In this document: positions 35,780-44,994 of the stretch, piece after piece
How positions within the stretch are numbered: position 1 is the first letter of the stretch
How the letters are laid out: every line of letters begins with the position of its first letter
Source: Brenneria populi
Lineage (GTDB): Bacteria > Pseudomonadota > Gammaproteobacteria > Enterobacterales > Enterobacteriaceae
Reading direction: 5' to 3'
Length of the DNA stretch: 64,000 nt
Assembly (NCBI RefSeq): GCF_036016195.1
Contig: NZ_JAYWTM010000004.1
Location: forward strand, 124,001-188,000
Made by a program: the position numbers and the translations under genes
Notes under the pieces: generated by a model
Told to the model about the DNA's origin: nothing
Seen by the model: the letters and a program-made list of their open reading frames with translations, nothing else
Database searches by the model: none

Positions 35780-37213
35780 TTAATACGCACCATCTCTTTT
35801 TATAACCACATTGATAGTTTTAAAAAGAATTGCAATATCATTCCATAAAGACCAATTTTTCACATACCAGGCATCAAAATAGACGCGGGTATCGTAATCA
35901 ACATCACTTCTGCCGCTCACCTGCCATAGTCCGGTCATCCCCGGCTTGGCCATTAAATAATAATCAACGTCGCCGGCATAACGCTCCAACTCCTTTTCAA
36001 TTACCGGACGCGGCCCTACCAGACTCATCTCCCCTTTCAGCACATTAAAAAGCTGCGGCAACTCATCCAGGCTGGTTTTACGGATAAAGTGCCCTACCCG
36101 GGTAATACGCGGATCATTTTTTAATTTAAAGTCTTTATCCCATTCGGCGCGAGCTTCAGGGTCGCTTGCCAATAATTGCTGCAGCACCTCTTGTGAATTG
36201 ATAACCATAGAGCGGAACTTCAGGCATTTAAATTTTTTACCGTCACGGCCAACGCGCTCATGCCCATAAATGGCATTACCGCCATCTTTAGAGACCAGAT
36301 ATGCCAGAACAAGCAACAGCGGAGAAAGACAAATAACAATGCCCGCCGCACCGACAATATCAAACGTTCTTTTCAAAATGCGGGAAGTTCTTTTCGCCAG
36401 ATTATTACTGACGCGCAAAATCATAACTTCATGGCTGAAAATAAACGACATATCCGTACCATACAGCGGCACGCCGCGTAATGTCGGGATCACGGACACC
36501 GAACGGCAATGGTGCTTCGCCAGCTTCTTTAACCACTCATCACGCAAGGCATGCTCATCAAACTCTAACGCCACAATAAACTGGGTTGATTCAGGATCGC
36601 ACTGTTGCCAGAGCTGTTCCTCCTGGCAAATCACCGGTATTCCCAACAGTTCTTTCTCGCACTGTTTCCCGCTGGAGAAAAAAGCGCAGATGGCGAATCC
36701 CAGCACTTCTTCACTTTGCAAGGCAGCGTAGGCATCGCGGGCATTTTTGCCGGTGCCGATAATAATCGTCTGCTTTTGCCACAGGCCCAGTTTATTTAAA
36801 AGCCTTTTCACCAGCGCCCGTCCCAGGGGGACTAAAATAATCGCCAGCATCCATGTGATTACCCAGATATAACGGGAAAAATGCCATTTTGAAAAAGCGA
36901 CAAGAGCCAGATCGAAAACAGAAAATATTACTAATGTCCGAATAACTTCTTTTAGCTCAAACCAAAACGGTTTGCGATAGGTATAATGGCGCAATCGCAC
37001 CCAAAACCAGCCAATGCATAGCAAGGATAATATAAAATGCGAGGTGAATCGCGCGGGAAGCTCTGAGTCGGGAATAAAATCTGAAACATTATAGTTTAGT
37101 AAGCTTACTAAACCTAAGGTAATAAGCAGTGATAAATTAAATAGCAAAAAATCCGATAGCGCTAAAAAAATCTTTATTATATTGTTATTTATTGAATTTT
37201 TAATTGTATGCAT
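35780..37213 (-). CDS. wbaP: Undecaprenyl-phosphate galactose phosphotransferase WbaP
   Basis: Product of 477 aa. Four N-terminal membrane segments, a central CoA-binding-like soluble part (QTIIIGTGKNARDAYAALQS), a fifth membrane helix at about 285-305, and the C-terminal phosphoglycosyl transferase domain: KRTFDIVGAAGIVI, KFKCLKFRSMVINSQEVL, KTSLDELPQLFNVLKGEMSL, VGPRPVIEKE, and KPGMTGLWQVSGRSDVDYDTR. Ending KRDGAY is WbaP-like rather than WcaJ-like. Starts the repeat unit by moving galactose 1-phosphate (or glucose 1-phosphate) to undecaprenyl phosphate. GC-balanced, unlike the GT genes that follow it. Confidence 0.92.
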   Translation of the reverse strand: MHTIKNSINNNIIKIFLALSDFLLFNLSLLITLGLVSLLNYNVSDFIPDSELPARFTSHFILSLLCIGWFWVRLRHYTYRKPFWFELKEVIRTLVIFSVFDLALVAFSKWHFSRYIWVITWMLAIILVPLGRALVKRLLNKLGLWQKQTIIIGTGKNARDAYAALQSEEVLGFAICAFFSSGKQCEKELLGIPVICQEEQLWQQCDPESTQFIVALEFDEHALRDEWLKKLAKHHCRSVSVIPTLRGVPLYGTDMSFIFSHEVMILRVSNNLAKRTSRILKRTFDIVGAAGIVICLSPLLLVLAYLVSKDGGNAIYGHERVGRDGKKFKCLKFRSMVINSQEVLQQLLASDPEARAEWDKDFKLKNDPRITRVGHFIRKTSLDELPQLFNVLKGEMSLVGPRPVIEKELERYAGDVDYYLMAKPGMTGLWQVSGRSDVDYDTRVYFDAWYVKNWSLWNDIAILFKTINVVIKRDGAY

Positions 37214-37232
37214 GACTGCACCCCAGTTTATA

Positions 37233-38144
37233 TTAATTCTTAGACCAATAACCCTTATGCATACTGAATTTCTTCACCAGAGCTTTAGGTAACCTGCTAT
37301 AATTTTGCCCAAGCTTATAACCTACTATTTTAAAAAAATTATTTATACAGGCTAAAGGAATTGAAAGTGGAGATCTTTTTAGTAAGAATTTTAATTCTGA
37401 AAAAATAAATTTTTTCCCTTCTCCGCCGGCGCCGCCAAAACTCTCTCTAATCCAGGGCTCATCATGATGAAAAACGCCAATATCAAAATATCGTTTAAGC
37501 TCTTCCCAAGCGGAATAGTTATGCGAATGTTTTACGCCAGACTCGGCAACATAGGCAATTTTATAGCCGGCTAACACGGCCTTCGCCGCAAAGTACATAT
37601 CTTCGCCCAGGATAGTATTAGAAGGGAAACCTCCTAGCGTTCTAAATATATCGGTACGATAGGCGGAAAAAGAGTTAGAGGAGAAAACTGTTTTAATACC
37701 ATACTTCTTTCTATCGTCTAAACCTAGTATATGGCTTTCTGCGCCATAATTAAAATTACGCGCATGCGCCGCAATAGGGTTAGCATCATCATGGGGTAGC
37801 TGGCGGCCATAGGCAACCGCCACCTTTGGATTATTAAAAACCGATACGATAGATTTAATACACCCCGACTCCGGTATGGCATCCTGCGTAAGGAATATCA
37901 CTATATCCGCATCCGCAGCTTTTTCGACTCCCAGATTTCGGGTTCCCCCATGATTGAATTCCGTTTTCTTAATGTTAATAATCTGAAAACCAGAATCTCC
38001 CGCTATTTGACGGGTATCATCACTACTGGATGAATCAATTACCAATACGGATTCAAAATCTTCAGATTGTTTTTTTATAGCGGCACAAGCCTTCCGCCAC
38101 AATTCGCCGCCATTATAAGCAGGAATAACCACTTTAACTCGCAT
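37233..38144 (-). CDS. Glycosyltransferase family 2, rhamnosyltransferase-like
   Basis: Product of 303 aa. VKVVIPAYNGGELWRKACAA at the start; VLVIDSSSSDDTRQIA; KKTEFNHGGTRNLGVEKAAD is highly typical of rhamnosyltransferases of this type; VIFLTQDAIPES carries the metal motif (T-Q-D); FPSNTILGEDMYFAAKAVLAG the catalytic ED. Ends in a basic amphipathic region. Donor dTDP-rhamnose is likely by family. Confidence 0.88.
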   Translation of the reverse strand: MRVKVVIPAYNGGELWRKACAAIKKQSEDFESVLVIDSSSSDDTRQIAGDSGFQIINIKKTEFNHGGTRNLGVEKAADADIVIFLTQDAIPESGCIKSIVSVFNNPKVAVAYGRQLPHDDANPIAAHARNFNYGAESHILGLDDRKKYGIKTVFSSNSFSAYRTDIFRTLGGFPSNTILGEDMYFAAKAVLAGYKIAYVAESGVKHSHNYSAWEELKRYFDIGVFHHDEPWIRESFGGAGGEGKKFIFSELKFLLKRSPLSIPLACINNFFKIVGYKLGQNYSRLPKALVKKFSMHKGYWSKN

Positions 38145-38539
38145 TATATTTCACCGTTGAAAGCAACAATAAACAGGCAATCATATTAAATTTATCTAAT
38201 TTGATTTTTATATTATTAATGGTTTTATCCAAAAGGTATATTTAATTTCCATCTAAAATAAACATTAAATATAACTTCAGAAGTTCTATTTTATAAACGA
38301 TTTTTGCTTTTTATGAAATTCAACATGCAATTTTATTTACAATCTGTTAATCCGTTGTTTTAAACCCTGTATTATTGGGAATGACGCCAGAACGCTTCGC
38401 CCTCTATGGCAATAGATAATAATGGGAGATATAAGGGAAAACACTTAGTTTTATAGCCAAATTTAAAGTTCGCCTTCAATGAAGACGAACTTATTTTAAA
38501 ATCGAATTAATATTGAATAAAATCTAAACGTCAGATTAT
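38145..38539. other. Gap between wzc and the first serotype-specific gene
   Basis: 395 bases without a gene. It contains the attenuator-like hairpin at 38466-38492 and otherwise AT-rich sequence. In group 1 capsule loci such as E. coli K30 a hairpin at this point limits read-through from the export genes into the repeat-unit genes; the same layout is seen here. Confidence 0.55.
38466..38492 (-). terminator. Attenuator-like hairpin downstream of wzc
   Basis: AAGTTCG-N-CTTC-AAT-GAAG-N-CGAACTT: an 11-bp stem with one mismatch and a three-base loop. On the minus strand it is followed by TAAATTTGGC, only weakly U-rich, so leaky termination is expected. RfaH loaded at ops would help polymerase pass it. 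Confidence 0.65.
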
Positions 38540-40708
38540 CTATTTTTTATACTCATAGGTATAGTAGTCATAATTACCGTAGCCATAATAACTCGCCGCT
38601 CGTTTGACAATCGCATTAAGAATAACGCCTTTAATCTCGGCGCCATTCTGTTCAAAACGGCGAATACTCACCTCAATCTCTTTTAGGGTATTCATCTCAA
38701 AACGGGCCACCAATAGCGATGTGCCGGAATGACGGCTGATAATGGCCGCATCGGTTACCGCCAGAATCGGCGGGGTATCCAGCAGCACGATCTCATAATG
38801 TCGGGAAGCCCAATCGATAAAGTCAGAGAAATGGCTATGCATTAATAGCTCGGAAGGGTTGGGCGGAATCTGCCCTCTGGGAATAAAGTCCATATTCTCC
38901 ACCGCGGTTTTCCTTACCGCCTTTTCCACGGCAGTTTGCCCTGACAACAAATCCGATAATCCGTTGGTGCTCTCTGTCCCCAGCAGTTCATGGGCATAGC
39001 CTTTGCGCATATCGCAGTCGACGATCAGCACTTTCTTGCCCGACTGGGCAATCACCGCCCCCAGGTTGGCGCTGATAAAAGACTTCCCTATTGCCGGGCT
39101 GGCGCCGGAGATCATCAGCACATTATTTTTCGCCTCCATCATAGCAAAATGCAGGCTGGTGCGCAGGCTTCTGATCGCCTCGATCGCCAAATCGGTTGGG
39201 TTGCCGGTCGCTAATAATTCATTGGCGCGTGCATTGGTTTTTTTACCCCTATTGCGCGTAAATAACTCCCGGTCTTTTTTCTGCTGCCATTCAGAAAGCG
39301 GCACGCTGGCATACACATTAATCCCCAGCTCTTCCAGCTGTTCCGGGCTTTCAATACCTTTATGTAACATAGTCTTAAGAACTACAAAGGCAGTAGAAAG
39401 TACACCACCAAGAATTAAACTTAGCAATACAATCATTGCTTTCTTAGGACTAACTGGTTTTATCTGCGTCGCGGCAGGGTCAATAATACGCACATTCCCC
39501 ACCACGCTGGCTTTATTAATGCTCAGCTCCTGCTGTTTATTCAGCAGTTGCATATAGACTTCCTGCCCGGCCTGCACATCACGAGTTAAGCGCAGGATCT
39601 CCTGCTGGGTTTTCGGCATTGCGCCCACGCGCTTATTCAGCTTGTCCCGCTCCTGCTCCAGCGTTCTGCGTTTTTCCAGCAGCGCGCGGTAGGCCGGGTG
39701 CTCTTTGGTATAGAGCTTAGAGATTTCCGCTTCTTTAAAGGTCGACTCATTTAGCTGGGTTTCGACGGAAACCATGGTATCCAGCACCGATTTAGCTTCC
39801 AGAGAAAGATCCACTGACTCATTCTGCTGACGATACTGATTAAGCTTATTTTCCGCCTCGTTCAGCGAATTACGCACGGTGGGCAGCTGTTCTTTAAGAA
39901 ACTCCAGGCTTTTGCCCGCCTCTTCCGATTTACGCTCAACGTTTTGCTGCAAATAGTTTTGGCTAATGCTATTTAAAATCTTGCTAATACTGGCAGGATC
40001 TTCCCCTTCCAGACTAAGCTGTAGCACCCCAGTATCTCTACCAGTATCGGCAATGGAAAGATTCTCCAGTAAATCTTTAATGGCGGTTAATTCATTTAAT
40101 TTCCTTAAACCAAAAACGGTGCCTTCCGGAGCTGCAATATCACTCACTAATAGCTTAAGACCATCGTGGATCTCTAACTTACCAACACTGCCGGTAAAAT
40201 TAACAATATCACCGGCTATGAGCTGGTAGCTTGTCGGACCTAATATCGTTAATTCAATCTTTTCATCCTGCCAGGAGTCCGGTACATCAAGACGAGAAAC
40301 GGCAATTTTTCCCGGCTCATCTTTCATAATGCGCGCCAGACCCTTGCCGAACACCGGAAAATATTTCTGCTCAACCACCGTATCTAAAGAAAGGTCGCGA
40401 ATGGTTTTACCGATGACCATACGCGATTTAATCAATTCAATTTCCGCCGCCGACTGCGGCTTGGCATCCGGCAGCATACTGGTAATATCATTCAGCAGCG
40501 AATTACCCTGACTTTGCTCTACCTGAATCAACGCATCGGCGCGATACACCGGCGTAGCCAATGTCGCATACAGAATACCAATAATGGCAAATACGGCGGT
40601 CACGCCGATTATCAGCCATCTATTATCCAGCAACGTGCCTAACAAACGCCCTAAATCAATCTCATCTGACGCGGTTTCAGATGCTTTTACTGAAATTTTC
40701 TCTGCCAT
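38540..40708 (-). CDS. wzc: Wzc tyrosine autokinase, polysaccharide co-polymerase
   Basis: Product of 722 aa. N-terminal Wzz domain with first membrane helix at about 30-52 (WLIIGVTAVFAIIGILYATL), long periplasmic coiled-coil (about 255-400), second helix near 425-448, then the BY-kinase domain: Walker A SGASPAIGKSF near 533, Walker A' VLIVDCDMRKG, Walker B IVLLDTPPIL. The C-terminal tail is a tyrosine cluster, YYGYGNYDYYTYEYKK, the autophosphorylation site. Controls chain length and export together with Wza; dephosphorylated by Wzb. Confidence 0.97.
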   Translation of the reverse strand: MAEKISVKASETASDEIDLGRLLGTLLDNRWLIIGVTAVFAIIGILYATLATPVYRADALIQVEQSQGNSLLNDITSMLPDAKPQSAAEIELIKSRMVIGKTIRDLSLDTVVEQKYFPVFGKGLARIMKDEPGKIAVSRLDVPDSWQDEKIELTILGPTSYQLIAGDIVNFTGSVGKLEIHDGLKLLVSDIAAPEGTVFGLRKLNELTAIKDLLENLSIADTGRDTGVLQLSLEGEDPASISKILNSISQNYLQQNVERKSEEAGKSLEFLKEQLPTVRNSLNEAENKLNQYRQQNESVDLSLEAKSVLDTMVSVETQLNESTFKEAEISKLYTKEHPAYRALLEKRRTLEQERDKLNKRVGAMPKTQQEILRLTRDVQAGQEVYMQLLNKQQELSINKASVVGNVRIIDPAATQIKPVSPKKAMIVLLSLILGGVLSTAFVVLKTMLHKGIESPEQLEELGINVYASVPLSEWQQKKDRELFTRNRGKKTNARANELLATGNPTDLAIEAIRSLRTSLHFAMMEAKNNVLMISGASPAIGKSFISANLGAVIAQSGKKVLIVDCDMRKGYAHELLGTESTNGLSDLLSGQTAVEKAVRKTAVENMDFIPRGQIPPNPSELLMHSHFSDFIDWASRHYEIVLLDTPPILAVTDAAIISRHSGTSLLVARFEMNTLKEIEVSIRRFEQNGAEIKGVILNAIVKRAASYYGYGNYDYYTYEYKK

Positions 40709-40724
40709 GGGTTTCCCTGACTTA

Positions 40725-41159
40725 TTAAAGATTTAGTGCTTGCACCCATTTGCGGGCGGACTGCTCAAGTTGTGAATAGACGAATTCAAACGCCTCGCGG
40801 CTTTTGCGGTAGGGATCGGCAATCTCCTGCTGATTGAGCCAGTGGCCGAACAGCATGGTTTTACCCCTGACTTCCGGGGCGATGCGCCCCACCGCGTCAA
40901 TATGCCCTTTTTCCATCACCAGGATCAAATCATACTGGCGGCAGAGCGAAGAGGTTAGCTGCTGCGCGCTGTGCCCGTCGAGCGACAGGCCATGCTGAGA
41001 AGCGACCTCGGCGGCGGTCGCGTCCGCAGGTTTTCCTACCAGCGCCCCTAATCCGGCGGAAGCTATGCGTTTCGCGGGCAACGCCTGCTTAAGCAGCCGC
41101 TCCCCGGTCGGGGAGCGGCAGATATTGCCGACACATACGACTAAAATAGAATCAAACAT
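40725..41159 (-). CDS. wzb: Wzb low-molecular-weight protein-tyrosine phosphatase
   Basis: Product of 144 aa from the ATG at 41157-41159 (GTAGAGATAACA before it). MFDSILVVCVGNICRSPTGE contains the C-x5-R-S catalytic loop (CVGNICRS); the general acid Asp is in EIADPYRKSREAF. Removes phosphate from the tyrosine tail of Wzc, which cycles during capsule assembly. Sits eight bases after wza and sixteen before wzc. Confidence 0.97.
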   Translation of the reverse strand: MFDSILVVCVGNICRSPTGERLLKQALPAKRIASAGLGALVGKPADATAAEVASQHGLSLDGHSAQQLTSSLCRQYDLILVMEKGHIDAVGRIAPEVRGKTMLFGHWLNQQEIADPYRKSREAFEFVYSQLEQSARKWVQALNL

Positions 41160-41167
41160 TGTTATCT

Positions 41168-42304
41168 CTACGGCCAATTACGCACACGCAGCGAGCCTTC
41201 GGTCAAATCATTAAATCCGGAGATGGTCGGCACCAACTGGCTGATAACCCGGTTCCAGCGCACCACCGGGGCGGTGGTCACATAGACGATATCGTAAGGC
41301 TGAAGCTGGAACTCGGTGCCCATCACCATGGCGGTGGCATCGTTGGCGTTAAGCTGATAAATATTGGCCAGTTTCGGCCCTTGCGCCCCTTTTAGCGAAC
41401 GAATGACAAAGATACCGGTGGCATCGGAAAACGCCTGATCGACGCCTTCGGCATTGCCCAGCGCCTCGGTCAGCGTCATGCCGCTGCGATCCATTTTCAG
41501 GGTGCTCTGTTTCTTCACTTCGCCCATCACGAACACTTTCAGGTCGTCATTGCGGGGAATATAGAGAATATCGCCGGGGTAAAGCAGGCGATTTTGCGAC
41601 AGGTCGCCGTTTTGCATCAACGCCTGCAGCGAGATACGCTGCTCCTTGCCGTTATGGGTCAACACCACGTTGCGCCAGTCGGCATTTTCCGTCAGGCCGC
41701 CCGCTTTGTTGATCGCATCCAGTATCGTCAACGGCACGTTGGTTATCGCCTGTTGCCCCGAGGTAGCCACCTCGCCCGTCACATAGGCTTTCTGCGAGCG
41801 GAAGGCGGCGATGCTGACGTCAACCTGAGGAGATTCAATATAGGTCGCCAGACGGCTCATAATCTGGTCGCGAACTTCAGTCACCGTTTTACCGGCGACT
41901 TTTACCTTACCGATATAAGGATAGAAAATAGTGCCGTCGGAGTGCACCCAGTTGCCAGTATCCGCCGCGGTACGATACGTCCCCGCCGGCGTGGTGAGTT
42001 CCGGGTGATCCCAAACGGTAACCATGATGACATCGCCGATACCGATACGGTATTCGTAACTCTGCAATTCGCTCTCAAGCGCCGGATTATTCTGCGCCAC
42101 CAGCGGTTTAGCGCGCATTTTTTCCACCAGATAAGGCGTCATCGGGTAAATGTTGACAAGCTTATTAATGTCAAAATCAGCATCCTGCTGTTCAATTACT
42201 TCTTTACCACCGGTGGAAAGATGCGTTCCGGGGACGAGGGTACAACCACTGAGCAGAACGGTTGACACCACCAACGGTAACAATTTTAACTTGTGCTTTA
42301 TCAT
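41168..42304 (-). CDS. wza: Wza outer-membrane polysaccharide export lipoprotein
   Basis: Product of 378 aa, one less than E. coli Wza. Lipoprotein signal MIKHKLKLLPLVVSTVLLSG with lipobox LSGC (Cys21). D1 Poly_export domain DVIMVTVWDHPELTTPAGTY-like at about 90-115, SLBB domains (KAYVTGEVATSGQQAITNVP and KVFVMGEVKKQS), and a C-terminal amphipathic helix that spans the outer membrane (RWNRVISQLVPTISGF). The ATG is directly preceded by AGG with no spacing, so initiation may be inefficient or an upstream signal is used. Confidence 0.96.
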   Translation of the reverse strand: MIKHKLKLLPLVVSTVLLSGCTLVPGTHLSTGGKEVIEQQDADFDINKLVNIYPMTPYLVEKMRAKPLVAQNNPALESELQSYEYRIGIGDVIMVTVWDHPELTTPAGTYRTAADTGNWVHSDGTIFYPYIGKVKVAGKTVTEVRDQIMSRLATYIESPQVDVSIAAFRSQKAYVTGEVATSGQQAITNVPLTILDAINKAGGLTENADWRNVVLTHNGKEQRISLQALMQNGDLSQNRLLYPGDILYIPRNDDLKVFVMGEVKKQSTLKMDRSGMTLTEALGNAEGVDQAFSDATGIFVIRSLKGAQGPKLANIYQLNANDATAMVMGTEFQLQPYDIVYVTTAPVVRWNRVISQLVPTISGFNDLTEGSLRVRNWP

Positions 42305-42428
42305 CCTGTGTATGCCATCGCTTTTGATTGAAAATTGCGCAAATCCCTACAAAATGATCGATTATTATAGAGAAGATTTATTCGAATGAACCCAAGGTCT
42401 AACGTACAAAAAGCGGGTAATTTACCTG

Positions 42429-43508
42429 TTAACGCCGCTGCGCCATGCGGTTCATCAATGTATTCTGCCGGCCATGGCTAATGCGTCTAAACCCTGCCAC
42501 GACTCGCCATACGCGCGGGGTTGACCAGAAATAACCGACAAAAGCCACAAGAAATACGCTCAACATAATAGACTCAGATACGCCATTGCGCTCGCTAATG
42601 ATGCCAATTGCCGCAAATAAAATTGCCGCACCGACAATCATAGACAACGCCAGGCGCGGCGTTAACCCCGAGCGCAGCAAAATATGATGAATGTGCTCGC
42701 GGTCGGATTTAAACGGGCTATCCCCCCTAAGCGTGCGGCGAATCATTACGGTTACCATATCCATTAAAGGGATAGCTATCAGCCACAGCGCGGTTACCGG
42801 ATGCATAACGGCCTCTTCTCCCTGCGTCGCCAGCACCAGCAGCCAAATTACCGTAAAACCAATCAGCGTACTGCCGGCGTCGCCCATAAATACCTTGAAT
42901 TTATCGCCGCAAACACTCAAGTTTAATAATAGATAAGGCAGCGTTGCCGCCAGCATGCATAGGCTCCACTGCGCCAGCTCGTCCTGCCCGCCAAAGTAGA
43001 ACAGAACGGCAAGCGCGCCAAAAGTAACACAGGAAAGCGCCCCCAGTAAGCCATCAATGCCATCAATCATATTGAAAGCATTGATGGCTCCCCATACGGC
43101 GAACAGCGTAATGACATAACCCCATGCGCCTAAAAAGATTTCATAGCCAAATGGCGCATTGCCCAGCGAGGTCAAATAGAGACCGGCATACATCATTACG
43201 ACAGCGACCAGCGCCTGCAAAACGATACGGGGTAATACGGGAAGGTCGAAACGGTCATCCAATACGCCGACGATCAGCAGCGCACCGGTACAAACCATAT
43301 AGAGAGGGAAATAGGGCAGCCATTCAGGTTGGAGTGCATATAAAACCCATAACGCCAGATAAATAGAAACGCCACCAACCAGAGGAACATCGCCGTGGTG
43401 TTGTTTCCTGATATTGGGTTTATCCACTAACCCAATAGTCAGCGCCGCCCTTCTTGCGAAAAAAAGGACAATAAATGCACTTATAAACACTAGGGTAAAT
43501 TCTTGCAT
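42429..43508 (-). CDS. WecA-family undecaprenyl-phosphate N-acetylhexosamine-1-phosphate transferase
   Basis: Product of 359 aa, polytopic (about eleven helices). Family motifs: GLVDKPNIRKQHHGDVPLVG, GVLDDRFDLP (the DD pair), NAFNMIDGIDGLLG, VFMGDAGSTLIGF and DREHIHHILLRSGL (the HIHH loop). Moves a HexNAc 1-phosphate from UDP to undecaprenyl phosphate. It is the first gene after JUMPstart, which places it in the same transcript as wza. With WbaP the locus thus codes for two possible starters. I do not call it wecA itself because the enterobacterial common antigen wecA normally lies elsewhere. Confidence 0.88.
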   Translation of the reverse strand: MQEFTLVFISAFIVLFFARRAALTIGLVDKPNIRKQHHGDVPLVGGVSIYLALWVLYALQPEWLPYFPLYMVCTGALLIVGVLDDRFDLPVLPRIVLQALVAVVMMYAGLYLTSLGNAPFGYEIFLGAWGYVITLFAVWGAINAFNMIDGIDGLLGALSCVTFGALAVLFYFGGQDELAQWSLCMLAATLPYLLLNLSVCGDKFKVFMGDAGSTLIGFTVIWLLVLATQGEEAVMHPVTALWLIAIPLMDMVTVMIRRTLRGDSPFKSDREHIHHILLRSGLTPRLALSMIVGAAILFAAIGIISERNGVSESIMLSVFLVAFVGYFWSTPRVWRVVAGFRRISHGRQNTLMNRMAQRR

Positions 43509-43550
43509 TTTCGCATCATCATCAACCGTTATAAATCATGTAGCATCAGA

Positions 43551-43588
43551 CACGCTACCGCCCTTGGCTTATAGCTACCAATGCACTG
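43551..43588 (-). promoter_or_regulatory. JUMPstart sequence with ops element (RfaH recruitment)
   Basis: On the minus strand the 38-base block starts CAGTGCATTGGTAGC and ends GGGCGGTAGCGTG, matching the JUMPstart consensus; GGCGGTAGCGT is a perfect ops. It ends 42 bases before the WecA-like gene. ops pauses RNA polymerase so that RfaH can load and suppress termination across long surface-polysaccharide operons. Confidence 0.95.
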
Positions 43589-43682
43589 TAAAAAACGGAA
43601 CCGCTCTACGGAGTCAGATTTGGCGCCGCGAATCGCACAGTCTATGTGCGAGATTTTATTTTTTATTCAGGGGGTGAGTTTG

Positions 43683-43698
43683 GTAACAAAAATGTTAC
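43683..43698. promoter_or_regulatory. Dyad GTAACA-N4-TGTTAC, candidate operator of the EPS promoter
   Basis: A perfect 6-bp dyad with a four-base A spacer, 95 bases upstream of JUMPstart. Symmetry suggests a dimeric regulator; no identity is claimed. Confidence 0.35.
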
Positions 43699-44178
43699 TG
43701 AGACACCCGTCTTTTGTTGAAAAAGACGATCCCTGTTGCAAAACTAAATTTTGCGTTCTAATAGTATTGACTACTAATTGCAGAGCACAAGGAGAAGATG
43801 TCCTAAGCGGGTCTTTTCAGAAAAAGACTACGTCCATCCATAACCATCCCACATCCATTAGAACAAAAAGCCGACTTAACGAATAAAATCGGCATATTTT
43901 ATGAAGATTGATTGTTGATAACGTTCTATGCGCCACAAAACCACAATAATTATGGCGACATATTCTATTCACTGATTGAATACACTTCAAACGCTACGCG
44001 CCCTAACATGGCTATACCCCACACAAAAGGGATTGTTTGCCTTTTTTTTAGGCAACGGTGATATTTTTGCGCCGGAATAACGCCGTTCCGCTTACCAGGG
44101 CAGCAACAAGAGCCGAACATTGAATCGGCCTATAATGTTGCCCCTCCCCCTAAATAGTACGTCACAAGATAATGCTTT

Positions 44179-44197
44179 GGTATATACTCGGTATATC
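44179..44197. promoter_or_regulatory. Candidate antitoxin operator (GGTATAT direct repeat)
   Basis: GGTATATACTCGGTATATC carries GGTATAT twice, eleven bases apart (one helix turn), sixteen bases before the antitoxin ATG. Ribbon-helix-helix antitoxins usually bind such repeats to repress their own operon. Confidence 0.5.
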
Positions 44198-44212
44198 TTT
44201 ATAGGGGGCATT

Positions 44213-44497
44213 ATGACGACAAAAGCAGTTTTCACCATGAAGTTGGAGCCTGAGCTGCGCGATGCGTTCATGGCGGAAGCGGCAGCCGACGATCGGCCTG
44301 CTGCTCAGGTTATTCGAGAATTGATGCGAGGCTATATTGAGCAGCGCAGGCAGAGTCGTGACTATGATACCTACCTCCGCCGCAAAGTCGACATTGCCCG
44401 TAAGTCAATGACGGCTGGCCGTGGCCGCACAAACGACGAGGTCGAAGCAGCATTTGCTGCGCGCCGCAACGAGGTGACGGCAGGCAATAACAAATCG
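44213..44497 (+). CDS. Antitoxin, ParD/CopG-like (ribbon-helix-helix)
   Basis: The ATG at 44213, after the ribosome site AGGGGGCATT, is a better start than the TTG 93 bases upstream, which would run through the operator. The product is 95 aa with stop TGA at 44498-44500, that is, the gene extends to 44500 and overlaps the toxin ATG (44497) by four bases. KAVFTMKLEPELRDAFMAEA is the ribbon and first helix; DRPAAQVIRELMRGYIEQR the second; the C-terminus binds the toxin. Confidence 0.85.
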
Positions 44498-44781
44498 TGA
44501 TAGTGATCTGGACCCCTGAGGCCGAGCAAGATCGTGCTGATATATGGGACTATATTACAGCTGATAATCCGGTTGCTGCGGTTAAGATGGATAATCACTT
44601 TAGTGAAAGTGCCATCAGCCTTGAAGAGCAGCCAGCAATGGGCGTTCCCAGCAAGATCCCCGGTACTCGTGAACTATTCCCTCATCATCATTATCGTATG
44701 GTGTATGAAATCAGCGAGGATGAAAATACTGTATGGATATTGTCCCTGGTTAGTACATTTCGTGCATGGCCGCCTGTTTAA
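44497..44781 (+). CDS. ParE/RelE-family toxin (plasmid stabilisation type)
   Basis: Product of 94 aa. IVIWTPEAEQDRADIWDYIT at the start, NPVAAVKMDNHFSES, then MGVPSKIPGTRELFPHHHYR and MVYEISEDENTVWILSLVST follow the ParE/RelE plasmid-stabilisation pattern with the conserved G-T-R-E-L and H-Y-R elements. Start ATG overlaps the antitoxin stop. The pair separates the EPS promoter region from yegH, an interval that lacks this pair in E. coli. Confidence 0.9.
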   Translation: MIVIWTPEAEQDRADIWDYITADNPVAAVKMDNHFSESAISLEEQPAMGVPSKIPGTRELFPHHHYRMVYEISEDENTVWILSLVSTFRAWPPV

Positions 44782-44994
44782 CACGCCTTTTTACATTGTT
44801 TTCATGGGTACAGCTGACTGAGTCAACTAAAACAAGAACAATCTGGAGTTGTAAATTTTACATCGTCAAATCCTCAGTCTCTATACCATTGCTTTGATTC
44901 ATCACCATAAAATACCCCTACAAATTCTGGTTCATCCGCGCTTGCCCTGATACGCTATCCGGCGTGGTATTTAATTAAAGGTGAAATAACAAGT

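Larger units (their letters stand above)
43589..44212. other. Long regulatory region upstream of the EPS locus
   Basis: Over 600 bases without a gene. It holds a plus-strand hairpin CGCACA-N5-TGTGCG followed by ATTTTATTTTTT (43634-43666), the dyad GTAACA-AAAA-TGTTAC (43683-43698), two copies of GTCTTTT-N3-AAAAAGAC (43709-43727 and 43811-43828), and a further imperfect stem GCCGACTT...AAAATCGGC (about 43870-43893). No clear Rcs box was found by eye. The promoter of the EPS locus and that of the toxin-antitoxin pair lie here. Confidence 0.55.
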
